Positions 16,827 to 25,455 of a DNA stretch of 41,540 nucleotides are shown one piece after another. The notes beneath the pieces are model-generated. The model was not told where the DNA came from. It did no database searches and saw only the letters and a list, made by a program, of their open reading frames with translations. This DNA comes from Arenimonas sp. (lineage in GTDB: Bacteria > Pseudomonadota > Alphaproteobacteria > Rhizobiales > Rhizobiaceae): positions 1 to 41,540 of the forward strand of contig JAIBEK010000035.1 in assembly GCA_019459145.1 (NCBI GenBank), in the 5' to 3' direction. The position numbers and the translations under genes are program-made. Each line of letters begins with the position of its first letter. Position 1 is the first letter of the stretch.

Positions 16827-17510
16827 TCAGAAACGGCCGCGCAAGAGCATGAAGGCCTCCGCCGCCCTGGTTCCCGATGCCGCTCCCCGTGTCATCGCCA
16901 GGGCCCGAATGGCCTCCAGGCTGCGGGGGAAGGGGAATTCACCGATCTCGTCGTTGAACATTGTGGTGATGCGGAGCTTTTCCTCCAGTTGATCCGTGAT
17001 GTCGACGAAGATGTTGGGAAGGAAGGGATCGCTGGTGAACAGGCCGGCATCGGTCTCGGACAGGGTTTCGTAGACCAGGGTCCAGCGCACCGAGGGGTAG
17101 CGGAACCATTTTGCGCAGGCCGTTGCCGCCGCATGGACCACGTGGTGGTCCGAATGGGCGTCGCCGCGATGGGGAATGAGGATCATCTCCGGCTTGACGG
17201 TATTGACGATTCGGCCAATGCCGCCGATCACCTCGCCGAGGGCAAGGGTTTCGAGCTTGGCCGATGGCAGGTCCAGCCGGTGGACGCCGGCAAAGCCGAA
17301 TGCCTGAGCGACCGCGTCGATCTCGGTTTCGCGGCGCGCCACCTTCTCGGCCGGCCAGCCCTGTTCCGTGGTGATGCCGGTGACGATCAGCCAATGGATG
17401 GGACGTCCGGCAGCGCGGGCGCGCAGCAAAAAGCCGCCGGCGCCCAGCGTCTCGTCGTCCGGATGGGGGGCCACGACCAGGATAGGGCCAGTTCCGCTTT
17501 CCAACAGCAT
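16827..17510 (-). CDS. PIG-L family de-N-acetylase
   Basis: A 227-aa LmbE/PIG-L hydrolase. The zinc site is shown by PHPDDE at 15-20 and HSDHH at 119-123. These enzymes remove N-acetyl groups from amino sugars. The ATG overlaps the LegG stop by one base (TAATG), so it is coupled to the 2-epimerase. In this operon it could deacetylate a nonulosonate or its sugar precursor so that another acyl group can be added; this is inference. A 108-bp gap follows before the GT29-like gene. Confidence 0.83.
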   Translation of the reverse strand: MLLESGTGPILVVAPHPDDETLGAGGFLLRARAAGRPIHWLIVTGITTEQGWPAEKVARRETEIDAVAQAFGFAGVHRLDLPSAKLETLALGEVIGGIGRIVNTVKPEMILIPHRGDAHSDHHVVHAAATACAKWFRYPSVRWTLVYETLSETDAGLFTSDPFLPNIFVDITDQLEEKLRITTMFNDEIGEFPFPRSLEAIRALAMTRGAASGTRAAEAFMLLRGRF

Positions 17511-18679
17511 TATCGTACTCCCTCAACCCATTTCTTATCGAGCAGGCCGCGGCCGAGCTCGACGCTGCGCAAGACCTCGGCAATCCGCTGCCCGGCCTTG
17601 CCATCTCCATAGGGCGTTCGCCGCTGCGCCACCAGGGCGCGGAAGCTCTCGTCCGTCGTGGCCCGGGTGATCGCTGCGGCGATTTCCTGAGCGTCGTATT
17701 CGGTGAAGATCACGTTGTCGCCATGCTCGCGTCCTCGCTGGCGAATGCCGATATTGACCACCGGCAGGCCCATGCTGGGTGCTTCCAGGATGCCGGCGGA
17801 CGAATTGCCCACCATCACGCGCGCATGGCGCAGCATGTTGATGAACACCTTGCGTTCGAGGAAGGTGAAGGCCTTCGCTCTCGGGCAGCGGGCGATCAGC
17901 GCGTCGATCTCCAGGCTGATCGCCTGGTTGCCGGGATCGGAATTGGGGGCCATGACCGCGATGTTCAGGCCGCTCGCCTCGAGCACGCGCGTGATCGACG
18001 CCATGTGTGCCCGCGCTTCGGCAAAGTCGGTGATTGTCGGGTGGTAGAGCAGCACCGCATAGGGCTCGCCGTGCCAGTCGACGCCGAGCGCACTCTCGAG
18101 TTCGTCACGTGCCATGTCCGGGGTCGCGATGATCCGATCGAGGCCGGAGGCGCCGGTGACATGGATGCGCCACGGCTCCTCTCCGAGTTGGCGCAGACGG
18201 CTGCCGCTCAGTTCGGTGGTGGCCATGTGCAGATGAGCCATCTTCGACACGGCGTGGCGGACCAGATTGTCGACATTGCCGTCGTCGGCATGGTCGCCGC
18301 CCCCGACATGGACGATCGGGATGTGGTGATAGATGGCCGCCACGGCGCCGGTCATGACCTCCTCGCGGTCGCCCATGACGACGAGGAAGTCCGGACGCTC
18401 GCGGGTGAACAGATCGGTGAGCCCGGCCAGTTGCAGGGCCATGCCCTTCACCCGTCCGCCGAGACCGTCGGAGGCGAGCAGCGAATCGATGCGGCCGGCG
18501 ATGCGATAGCCGTCGGCCTCGATCTGGCGGACCGATTGGCCGTGCAGTCCGGTCAGGTGCGCTCCGGTGACGATAACGCCGGCGTCGAGGTCCGGTTGCG
18601 CGTCAACCGCCGCGATGATCGGCGCGAGAATGTCGTACTCGGAGCGAATTCCGGTCAGGAAATGAACTGTTCTGGTCAT
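17510..18679 (-). CDS. legG: NeuC/LegG-type hydrolysing sugar-nucleotide 2-epimerase
   Basis: A 389-aa GT-B-fold epimerase. It releases nucleotide and inverts C2, making the 6-deoxy-diacetamido hexose used by the NeuB-type synthase. Typical blocks are TGIRSEYDIL at 9-18, GDREE at 103-107, HVGGGD and GNSSAGILEAPSMG. The longer open frame to 18853 has no family sequence upstream; the ATG at 18679 begins exactly where NeuC proteins do. It lies 11 bp after the GNAT gene. LegG rather than NeuC is favoured by legB and legC. Confidence 0.87.
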   Translation of the reverse strand: MTRTVHFLTGIRSEYDILAPIIAAVDAQPDLDAGVIVTGAHLTGLHGQSVRQIEADGYRIAGRIDSLLASDGLGGRVKGMALQLAGLTDLFTRERPDFLVVMGDREEVMTGAVAAIYHHIPIVHVGGGDHADDGNVDNLVRHAVSKMAHLHMATTELSGSRLRQLGEEPWRIHVTGASGLDRIIATPDMARDELESALGVDWHGEPYAVLLYHPTITDFAEARAHMASITRVLEASGLNIAVMAPNSDPGNQAISLEIDALIARCPRAKAFTFLERKVFINMLRHARVMVGNSSAGILEAPSMGLPVVNIGIRQRGREHGDNVIFTEYDAQEIAAAITRATTDESFRALVAQRRTPYGDGKAGQRIAEVLRSVELGRGLLDKKWVEGVR

Positions 18680-18690
18680 ATTGCTTTCGT

Positions 18691-19632
18691 TCAGTAGAGA
18701 TCGGAATCCAGCATGGAGAGGCGCCAGAGGCGGCCATCCGTCAGGTCGGCGGGAAGGGGCATGAAGGTTCTGCCGCCGAAATAGGTCACCGGGGCGGACG
18801 CCTTGAAGCCGGCCATTTCGAGCGGCAGGCGATGCAGGTCGTTCGGCAGACACCAGGTGGCGATGCGGGTGCGGTCGGAGGCGGCGGCATGCGCCGCGAC
18901 GGTGTTGATCAGCGCACGGGCGGCGGACCCTCCGGCGGCGCGCAATTCGACGAGATCGAGCATGTCGGCGCCGTAGGCCTTGGTCAGCGCATAACCTGAA
19001 ATCTCGTCGCCTTCCTCCAGCACGAAACGCGTATAGGTGTTGTCGGGATTGCGATCGATCCGCCAGGACAGGATGTCGCTGTCGCGGTGGGGCGCGACCG
19101 GCAGGTCGCCGGCGACCTTGGCAAAGAAGCGGCCGAAACGTGCGTCGATGCGTTCGGCAATGCGGACGGCCGGGTCGGCCTGAGCCGGGTGACGAAGCGA
19201 AGCCATGTCGAGCGTGAGGGTTGGCACTTCATAGCTGTCGTACCAGCCGGCGCGCATGATGCGCAGCGCATGCACGGCCGGGTTGGGAAAGCCGTAGACC
19301 GCCGATATCCCTTGCTCCGGAAGCGTAGCGTAGAGCGCGTCGGCGGTTTTTTCGAACAGGCGCCGGCCACGCCAGTCCGGGTGGGTCATCGTCGTCATGG
19401 AAAGGGCGGCAGGGTGATACTCGCCTTGTAGACTCAATGGCGCCCGGCTTGCCGCATAATGCCCGACGAGCGTATCTCCGGCGAACGCGAGCATGACAAG
19501 CGGGCCGCCGGCCGGATGGTCGAGGAAGCGCCACCGCCAGAATTCGAGGCTCATCGGGCGACCGAAAACGACTTCGAACAACGCCGTGATCGCCGGCTCG
19601 TCGCCACTTCGGTAGGGTCGGAACTCAAACAT
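18691..19632 (-). CDS. GNAT-family N-acyltransferase
   Basis: A 313-aa protein with an N-terminal GNAT fold (about 1-150). It includes the acetyl-CoA loop region around MTHPDWRGRRLF, and a C-terminal part that looks like a second, degenerate GNAT half. It is placed between NeuD and LegG. The legionaminic pathway needs an N-acetyltransferase (LegH) acting on the 4-amino sugar made by LegC, and this gene is a good candidate. NeuD-type proteins can also do this, so the division of labour is unsettled. Start ATG at 19632, three bases after the neuD stop. Confidence 0.7.
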   Translation of the reverse strand: MFEFRPYRSGDEPAITALFEVVFGRPMSLEFWRWRFLDHPAGGPLVMLAFAGDTLVGHYAASRAPLSLQGEYHPAALSMTTMTHPDWRGRRLFEKTADALYATLPEQGISAVYGFPNPAVHALRIMRAGWYDSYEVPTLTLDMASLRHPAQADPAVRIAERIDARFGRFFAKVAGDLPVAPHRDSDILSWRIDRNPDNTYTRFVLEEGDEISGYALTKAYGADMLDLVELRAAGGSAARALINTVAAHAAASDRTRIATWCLPNDLHRLPLEMAGFKASAPVTYFGGRTFMPLPADLTDGRLWRLSMLDSDLY

Positions 19633-19635
19633 CCT

Positions 19636-20283
19636 CTACTCCGCTATCGGGGCGACCTGCGATCGCCGCGAGGCCTTGAGCTGGGTGCCATCGGAGAGGT
19701 CGTTGACCACTGTTGTCCCGGCACCGACAAATGCGCCTCTGCCGATGTGAATGCCGGGAACGATCACGGCGCCCGCGCCGACAAAAGCGTGGTCTCCGAT
19801 GTGAACGGCGCCGCACAGGACCGCGCCTGGCGCGACCATCGCGCCGGCGCCGATCGTGCAGTCATGATCCACCTGTGCCCCGGTATTGACGATTGCCGCG
19901 GGGCCGACCACGCTGTCGGCCTGTATGATGGCCCCGGCCATGACCACGGCACCCGCTTCGATCCGAGCCGAAGGCGAGACGACCGCACTCGGATGGATCA
20001 GCGAGGGAACGCGTGCGCCGGCGGCGGCCAGCCGTACGAATTCGCGCCAGCGGATCTCGCCCTCGCCGATCGCCGGAAACAGGTCGCTTTGTTCAAGCCA
20101 GGAGGGATCGGCGGTCAGATCGGCACCGTCGCCCAGCAGCGGTGCGCCGAGGTTTTCCTCACCCCGATTATTGCGCGGAGCAAGGAAGCCGGTGACCTGC
20201 CAACCTGCGGCCCGGGCGAGTTCGGCGATGACTTTCGCATGCCCCCCGGCTCCCAGCAGGATCAGTCGGTTCGCTCGCGTCAT
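19636..20283 (-). CDS. neuD: NeuD-like left-handed beta-helix acetyltransferase
   Basis: A 215-aa protein. An N-terminal Rossmann-like start (LILLGAGGHAKVIAELA) is followed by hexapeptide repeats of a left-handed beta-helix from about 95 to 200, with the GAQVDHDCTIG active-site His region. NeuD/PglD-type enzymes acetylate a sugar hydroxyl or the 4-amino group of a bacillosamine-type nucleotide. It overlaps neuB by ATGA. It could serve as the LegH-type N-acetyltransferase or as an O-acetyltransferase of the finished sugar. Confidence 0.82.
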   Translation of the reverse strand: MTRANRLILLGAGGHAKVIAELARAAGWQVTGFLAPRNNRGEENLGAPLLGDGADLTADPSWLEQSDLFPAIGEGEIRWREFVRLAAAGARVPSLIHPSAVVSPSARIEAGAVVMAGAIIQADSVVGPAAIVNTGAQVDHDCTIGAGAMVAPGAVLCGAVHIGDHAFVGAGAVIVPGIHIGRGAFVGAGTTVVNDLSDGTQLKASRRSQVAPIAE

Positions 20284-21329
20284 GCCAGATCCTCAAGCGT
20301 GAGCAGGGTGTTCTCGGCGATGTCGCGGCCAAGCGTCCGTCCGACCATCAGCCCCTCCATCTTGGGTGGCAGGCCGGTTCCGGGGCGCAGCAATGTGAGG
20401 TCTTCGGCCATAAGCTTGTGCCCGGCCGGAAGGTTGCGGCTGACGGCGACGCTGCGCCGGCCGAGTTGCCGCGCCGAGGCTTCGCAGGGCTGGGGCGCTT
20501 TCACCGGGCTGCCGAGGGCCTGTTCGACGCTGCGGATACCAGCGACCATGGCCGCGAACTCGGTCGGCTCCAGCGAGGCCCTGTGATCAGGGCCGGGCAA
20601 GTTTCGATCGAGTGTCATGTGCTTTTCGATGACGCAGGCGCCAAGCGCCACCGCCGCGATCGAGACCGCAATCCCGTCAGAATGATCGGAATAGCCCACG
20701 GGCAATCCGGTCACGTCGGCAAGCGCGGGAATGACGCGCAAATTGAGTTCGCCCGATGGCGCCGGATAGCAGCTCGTGCAGTGCAGGAGCGCGATATCCC
20801 CGCTGCCGGCCTTGCGCAGCGTCTCCACGCCGAAGGCGACCTCCTCGAGGTCGCACATGCCGGTGGAGAGGATGACGGGCCGCCGCTTGGCGCCCATATG
20901 CGCCAGATAGGACTGCGAGATGCAGTCGGGCGAGGGGACCTTGAAGGCCGGTACGTCGAGCCGATCGAGCATGTCTATGCTCTCCACATCGAATGGCGAG
21001 GAAAGGAAGATGATGCCTTCGGCGCGGCATTGCTCGAGAAGGACGAGATGTGTCTCTTCGCTGAGTTCCAGTGCGGCGAGCATCGCATGCTGGTCGGTGA
21101 GGTTGGTATTGGCCTTCTGGTAGGCGGCCGTCGGTGTGGCACGCACCACCAGCCGATCCGCTTTGAAAGTCTGGAATTTTACCGCATCAGCCCCGGCGGC
21201 GCGCGCCGCGCTGACAAGCTTGGCCGCCAGTTCGGGGTCGCCGTTATGGTTCACGCCGATCTCGGCGATGATGAAGCAGGGGTGGTTCCGGCCTATGGTT
21301 CTGTCGGCGATCGAAAAGGACTTGTTCAT
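20280..21329 (-). CDS. legI: NeuB/LegI-type nonulosonate synthase
   Basis: A 349-aa protein with an N-terminal NeuB TIM barrel and a C-terminal SAF (antifreeze-like) domain from about 290. It condenses a 6-carbon amino sugar with phosphoenolpyruvate to make a nine-carbon nonulosonic acid. AEIGVNHNG at 22-30, KFQTF at 51-55, SSPFD and HCTSCYP are visible. The ATG at 21329 overlaps the preceding stop by ATGA. Sequence alone does not fix whether the product is legionaminic, sialic or pseudaminic acid; the neighbours favour legionaminic. Confidence 0.87.
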   Translation of the reverse strand: MNKSFSIADRTIGRNHPCFIIAEIGVNHNGDPELAAKLVSAARAAGADAVKFQTFKADRLVVRATPTAAYQKANTNLTDQHAMLAALELSEETHLVLLEQCRAEGIIFLSSPFDVESIDMLDRLDVPAFKVPSPDCISQSYLAHMGAKRRPVILSTGMCDLEEVAFGVETLRKAGSGDIALLHCTSCYPAPSGELNLRVIPALADVTGLPVGYSDHSDGIAVSIAAVALGACVIEKHMTLDRNLPGPDHRASLEPTEFAAMVAGIRSVEQALGSPVKAPQPCEASARQLGRRSVAVSRNLPAGHKLMAEDLTLLRPGTGLPPKMEGLMVGRTLGRDIAENTLLTLEDLA

Positions 21330-23956
21330 ACCAGATACTCATGGAATGGGGCGGTTACGAAGAGTGAGGAGGGCAGGTCCTCGTGGCTGCGGATGCCTTC
21401 GGGGCCCTTGGCAATAACGTCCTCGACGATAGTGGTCAGGCGATCGAAGGTCGAATTGTCGAACAGGTGGGGATTTTCCGCCATGAAGTCCTTTGCGCCG
21501 GACTTGGCATCTCTGCCCAAGGTCATGGCCTCGAGGATGGCGTCCTTCGTCTCCTGCTCGGTGCCGCAAAAAGGAATGCCGAGGATTTTGTCGTATTCCG
21601 TGGGATAGGCAACCCCGGCCCTTCCGACAATCGCGACGTTGCGCTCCAGCACCACCGCTTCCAAGGCCGTGACGCTATAGGCCGTAAGCACAAGTTCGCT
21701 GGCGATCAGCAGGTCCTTGATGTCGACGTCGGCCACGAAGCACAGTTGCGTCGCATTTTCCTCAATAATGACCTGACGATAGCGATCGACGTGGCCGGAG
21801 CCTTCCTCGGGATGGGTTTTCAGAATGACACGCACCGGCATATCCAAGGCCATGACTGCACGGATTATCATCCTCCAGACTGCAAGGATATGATCTGCAG
21901 GCATTGGCTGGGTTGGCACCGCGATCACCGGCGGATCACCTTCATGCAGGCCTATCCGCCGACGTGCGTCCCTACGCGAGGCGATCGGGTCATAGCCGAT
22001 AGGCCGCAGGATTCGAGGTGAACCAAACGGGTAGCAGCGATCCTTGGGTATGCCAAAGTACCGGTCATACTCCTGCGTATAATAGTCGGAATAGACTGCG
22101 GCATAGTCGCTGAGGACCGTGCCGTAGCGGCAATAAGCGGCATTGAGGCAATGAGGCTCAACGGCGATGGTCGGTATTCCAGCTTCGCGCGCCAGTGTCG
22201 TAAACTGCGCATTGCGCGGAGTCCGCACTGGGGATATTGCGATAGCAGAGTAATTCTGCTGCTCGAACAGCGCTGCAACAGCGCGTGCGTTCCCCATGAC
22301 GTTCAGGATCGCTTGCGCCAACCCGTCCGTGAGCATGAAATCGATGGCCGAAGACACAGCAGGATCCTGCTGGTTGGCCCAGAGCAACTGCTTTACCGTA
22401 TCATCTACCACGAGATTAAACTGATCTGAAAAGGCCTTTATCGCCGTCCGGTCGGGGGCCGGGGCTGCCAGCTTCAGATAGCCCGGCTGACGGCCTCTTG
22501 CGGTCGCCGCGAGGAAGGGGTCCTTCTGTGCGGATGCTAGGGATTTCTGCAGGCCACTCGCGCTGCCAAGTGTTAGGATGACGTCGACGTTGTAGCGGGC
22601 ATGAAGATGCGTTGCCATCTGGAATGCGGTAGGGCCATACGCGCGACCCTCTTGCGCAACGAACGCGATCGTCTGGCGATCGGGCAAATGACTCGGCTTC
22701 GTGGGGGCCGAGATCTTGCTTGCTGCCTCCAGATACTGCTTAACGGTTTCCGGCGCCGAGTGATGGGCACCTGGTTGTGCGCTTTCCTTGAGAGAGGCAA
22801 TATGCGCAAGGATCGGCGCGGTGCTTCCGACCGAAGCATGCCGTCGCATTTCGGAAACGCGTGAGGCGAATTTGGTGACAGTCTTGATCTTCCGGGACCG
22901 GCAGCAGCCCGTAATACGGGGATCTCGCCAAAGCACAGAGTCCGAATAGAACAATCGATACAGCTCAAACCCTTCACCGAACGAGACGATCACGCTATCG
23001 AAAGACGGATCAAGAACTGCCCGGTAAACCCCTTCGAGACGCAATGCCTTGAAGAAGAGCTTGTCTGCGAGATCCAGTGTCAGATCCTTGCGGAAGCCCT
23101 CGAGAGCCGGAACAAGCTCTCCCAGCCAAGGTGTGTTGTCGATGAAGCTCTTGGTCAAAGCCTCCGCCGAGCCAAGGGTCTTCTGGTGAAGTTCGAAATA
23201 GCGTTGGTGGAAGCGGTCCACGCGAGAGCGAGCGTGCTCGACGTTGATTTCGCAGTCCGGAATTTCGGCTTGGATGGCACTGAGGTCGATCCGCCCATAT
23301 AGATCCCGGTATTGCAGAAGGGTGATCTTTTCCGCTCCGACCGCAAGGCTCTTGATCGCCGCCGGCGACAGTTCTTCATCCATGATGATGAGGCGGCTCT
23401 TGCTCGGCTGGGGCTTCAGGTCCTTCACGCTACCCAGGCCGCGGCCGGGGGTCCCGGTCTCGAAGAGTGGCCTGGGGGTGAGGGAGAGAAGCAAGGACGG
23501 CCAGTCCACCGACGCGTTGACGCGGGCGTCGTTCATGTGCTCGGTGATCACCTTGAGTGCAAGTTCAATGTCGCCACGATCGAGAAGGGTGGAAACCAGC
23601 GCTACCGATGCATCCGCGCTCTTGGCGGCGGTCTTCATCGTCGCGGGAAGGGCTTCGGCGACCTTGTCCGTGCTCGGGCGATTGCCCCCGGTCCCCACCA
23701 GAAGATTGCTGTAGTCCTGGACTCTCGGCCGTGCGGACAGATAATCGAACACGAACGCGTCGGCCGCACCCTGTCCTTTGCGCGAACGGATCTGTTCGTG
23801 AAGCCAGAGAATGCGGGCCTGCGTCCGGCGGACAATCGGGGAATAGATCAAATATCCTCCTGCCGCCTTGGCGCCCAGCAGCGCCAGCAGGATCGTCAGG
23901 GAGAAGCGGGTAAACTTTCGTTCGATCACGCCCAGGTAGTCGACAATCGATTTCAA
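21326..23956 (-). CDS. Unrecognised 876-aa membrane-anchored protein, GT-B-like C-terminus
   Basis: I do not recognise a named family. Residues 18-38 form one strong hydrophobic segment near the N-terminus, giving a membrane anchor with most of the protein on one side. The last ~250 residues (VIAVPTQPMPADH, VILKTHPEEGSGH, ELVLTAYSVTALEAVVL) resemble the C-terminal half of GT-B capsule transferases such as KpsC/KpsS or CDP-glycerol transferases. The start is TTG 23956 or GTG 23959. AAGGAGG (23963-23969) fits the TTG better (6-nt spacing against 3). It overlaps neuB by ATGA. A glycosyltransferase for the capsule or glycan chain is the best guess. Confidence 0.6.
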   Translation of the reverse strand: MKSIVDYLGVIERKFTRFSLTILLALLGAKAAGGYLIYSPIVRRTQARILWLHEQIRSRKGQGAADAFVFDYLSARPRVQDYSNLLVGTGGNRPSTDKVAEALPATMKTAAKSADASVALVSTLLDRGDIELALKVITEHMNDARVNASVDWPSLLLSLTPRPLFETGTPGRGLGSVKDLKPQPSKSRLIIMDEELSPAAIKSLAVGAEKITLLQYRDLYGRIDLSAIQAEIPDCEINVEHARSRVDRFHQRYFELHQKTLGSAEALTKSFIDNTPWLGELVPALEGFRKDLTLDLADKLFFKALRLEGVYRAVLDPSFDSVIVSFGEGFELYRLFYSDSVLWRDPRITGCCRSRKIKTVTKFASRVSEMRRHASVGSTAPILAHIASLKESAQPGAHHSAPETVKQYLEAASKISAPTKPSHLPDRQTIAFVAQEGRAYGPTAFQMATHLHARYNVDVILTLGSASGLQKSLASAQKDPFLAATARGRQPGYLKLAAPAPDRTAIKAFSDQFNLVVDDTVKQLLWANQQDPAVSSAIDFMLTDGLAQAILNVMGNARAVAALFEQQNYSAIAISPVRTPRNAQFTTLAREAGIPTIAVEPHCLNAAYCRYGTVLSDYAAVYSDYYTQEYDRYFGIPKDRCYPFGSPRILRPIGYDPIASRRDARRRIGLHEGDPPVIAVPTQPMPADHILAVWRMIIRAVMALDMPVRVILKTHPEEGSGHVDRYRQVIIEENATQLCFVADVDIKDLLIASELVLTAYSVTALEAVVLERNVAIVGRAGVAYPTEYDKILGIPFCGTEQETKDAILEAMTLGRDAKSGAKDFMAENPHLFDNSTFDRLTTIVEDVIAKGPEGIRSHEDLPSSLFVTAPFHEYLV

Positions 23957-23962
23957 CACCGG

Positions 23963-23969
23963 CCTCCTT
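23963..23969 (-). promoter_or_regulatory. Shine-Dalgarno AAGGAGG for the 876-aa gene
   Basis: This full-strength Shine-Dalgarno sequence lies 6 nt before TTG 23956 and 3 nt before GTG 23959. It favours the TTG and rules out the much longer frame reaching into the nucleotidyltransferase gene. Confidence 0.6.
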
Positions 23970-24089
23970 CTCGAAAAAATGGCCCGCGCAATTGCGCACG
24001 AGGTCACGTCGGTATTCGCCAACAGCCGAAACTGTGGGCTCGGATCTCCGGCCGGGCTTGCCTTTCGGCGCCCTCGCAGCCGTTCAGCC

Positions 24090-25181
24090 TCAATAACTGG
24101 AAATTTTCGCAATCTCCCGCCGCGCCCGCTCCAGGTCGGCAACCTGGCCGATGTCACACCAGTATTCCCGCAACGGGAATACTGCCGCGGCACTTGGATC
24201 TTTCTGCATGAGGCTGTCGAAAAGCGAAGGCATGTCGAAAAATCCGCTGTCGGGAAGCAGTTCCAGGATCGCCGTGTCCAGCACGTAGATGCCGCTGTTC
24301 ACATAGTGGCGATGCATCGGTTTCTCCTCGATTCCGACAAAGCGCCCGCCAGTTTGCGCCACCACTCCGTAAGGCACCTGGACGGTGTATTCGCGCAGGC
24401 ACATGGTCGCGTCGACGCCCGTCTCCAGATGGTAATTGGCGATGGCCGCAAAATTGGCGGCGGTCAGGAGATCGCCGTTCATGACGAAGAACGGGCCTTC
24501 GAGATCTCTCGGGAGTAGGCGAAGGCTGCCGGCGGTGCCCAGACGTTCCGTCTCTTCAAGGTAGACGATCTGCGCGCCGAAGGCGCGGCCGTCGCCGAAA
24601 TGATCCTTGATCACATGGGACAGGTAATTGACGGAGATATAGAACCGGTTGAAACCCTGGCTGACGAACCTCCGAATGATGTGTTCGAGGATCGGTCGCC
24701 CTCCGACATCGATCATCGGCTTGGGAATATTGTCGGTAAACGGTCGCAGGCGCGTGCCAAGCCCTCCGGCCATCAGCACGACCGGCAGTTCATGGCTGAA
24801 CGGGTTGGCGACGAGATCCTCGGTGCGGTACAGGCCGACCACGAAGCCGCCCTCATCGACCACCGGCAGGCGTGTGATCCGCTCGTGACTCAACAGGGTT
24901 CTGGCAAGCTCCTCCCTGCTCGCCGTGCGTTTGCAAACGGTCGGCTTGTGATTGAGGATCTGCGACACCTTGCCCGAAAGATCGACACCCCTCAGGATCG
25001 CCCTGCGAATGTCGCCATCGGTTACCACGCCCAGAAGGCGTCCATTGTCGTCGACGGCGATGGCAATCTGTTGCGCGCCTGCATCGATGACGCGGATGGC
25101 ATCCAGGATGCTCGCTTCAGGTCTAACCAAAAGCGGCTCTGCCGGGTGCAAGACCGGCTTCAGGGACAGATCATCGTGCAT
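24090..25181 (-). CDS. ptmE: CBS-domain sugar-1-phosphate nucleotidyltransferase (PtmE-like)
   Basis: A 363-aa protein. Two CBS motifs (about 15-125) precede a nucleotidyltransferase domain that starts with LMAGGLGTRLRPFTDN at 136-151, followed by IPKPM, VMNGD and EEKP. PtmE of Campylobacter, with the same architecture, makes the GDP-amino-sugar that begins the legionaminic-acid route. The ATG at 25181 has GAGGA 5 nt upstream; ATGs at 25187 and 25205 lack one. It is the first gene of the long operon. The CBS pair suggests control by an adenine nucleotide. GDP specificity is inferred. Confidence 0.8.
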   Translation of the reverse strand: MHDDLSLKPVLHPAEPLLVRPEASILDAIRVIDAGAQQIAIAVDDNGRLLGVVTDGDIRRAILRGVDLSGKVSQILNHKPTVCKRTASREELARTLLSHERITRLPVVDEGGFVVGLYRTEDLVANPFSHELPVVLMAGGLGTRLRPFTDNIPKPMIDVGGRPILEHIIRRFVSQGFNRFYISVNYLSHVIKDHFGDGRAFGAQIVYLEETERLGTAGSLRLLPRDLEGPFFVMNGDLLTAANFAAIANYHLETGVDATMCLREYTVQVPYGVVAQTGGRFVGIEEKPMHRHYVNSGIYVLDTAILELLPDSGFFDMPSLFDSLMQKDPSAAAVFPLREYWCDIGQVADLERARREIAKISSY

Positions 25182-25455
25182 TGGCATCCTCTGGCAAATG
25201 GTCATTTTGCTCCGTCACGACTAGCGGGGGACGCCCCCCATTCTCAAATCGACCGAACAATTACAATCGCCGATTTTGAATCTCATTCACATTTGTCGGC
25301 GAGGGCCGGCCGGTCGAGTTGCGCAGCCTGTGGTGGCACTAAATAATCGCCAACGTCGTTTCCAAAAGAAACACCTTGATGACAAATGAAAACGAAATTT
25401 CAGTTTCTTGTATATTTCTAATTAGTGATCCTGTCCGGTCAAGCTATTCCTGTGC
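25182..25455 (-). promoter_or_regulatory. A/T-rich leader upstream of the nonulosonate operon
   Basis: This 274-bp gap, richest in A/T at about 25330-25430, separates kpsC from the operon. It is the clearest candidate for the operon promoter. One possible minus-strand box pair is CTTTTG and TATTTA with 17 nt between (about 25345-25375), which is weak. No hairpin terminator for kpsC was found. No gene is supported here. Confidence 0.4.

Noticed and set aside
20280..21329. Sialic acid (Neu5Ac) synthase as the primary call
   Set aside because: LegB and LegC in the same operon have no place in Neu5Ac synthesis, so a legionaminic-type product is favoured, though not proved.
8771..25181. Pseudaminic-acid pathway
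   Set aside because: No PseB, PseC or PseG-type genes are visible; the dehydratase and aminotransferase match LegB and LegC blocks instead.
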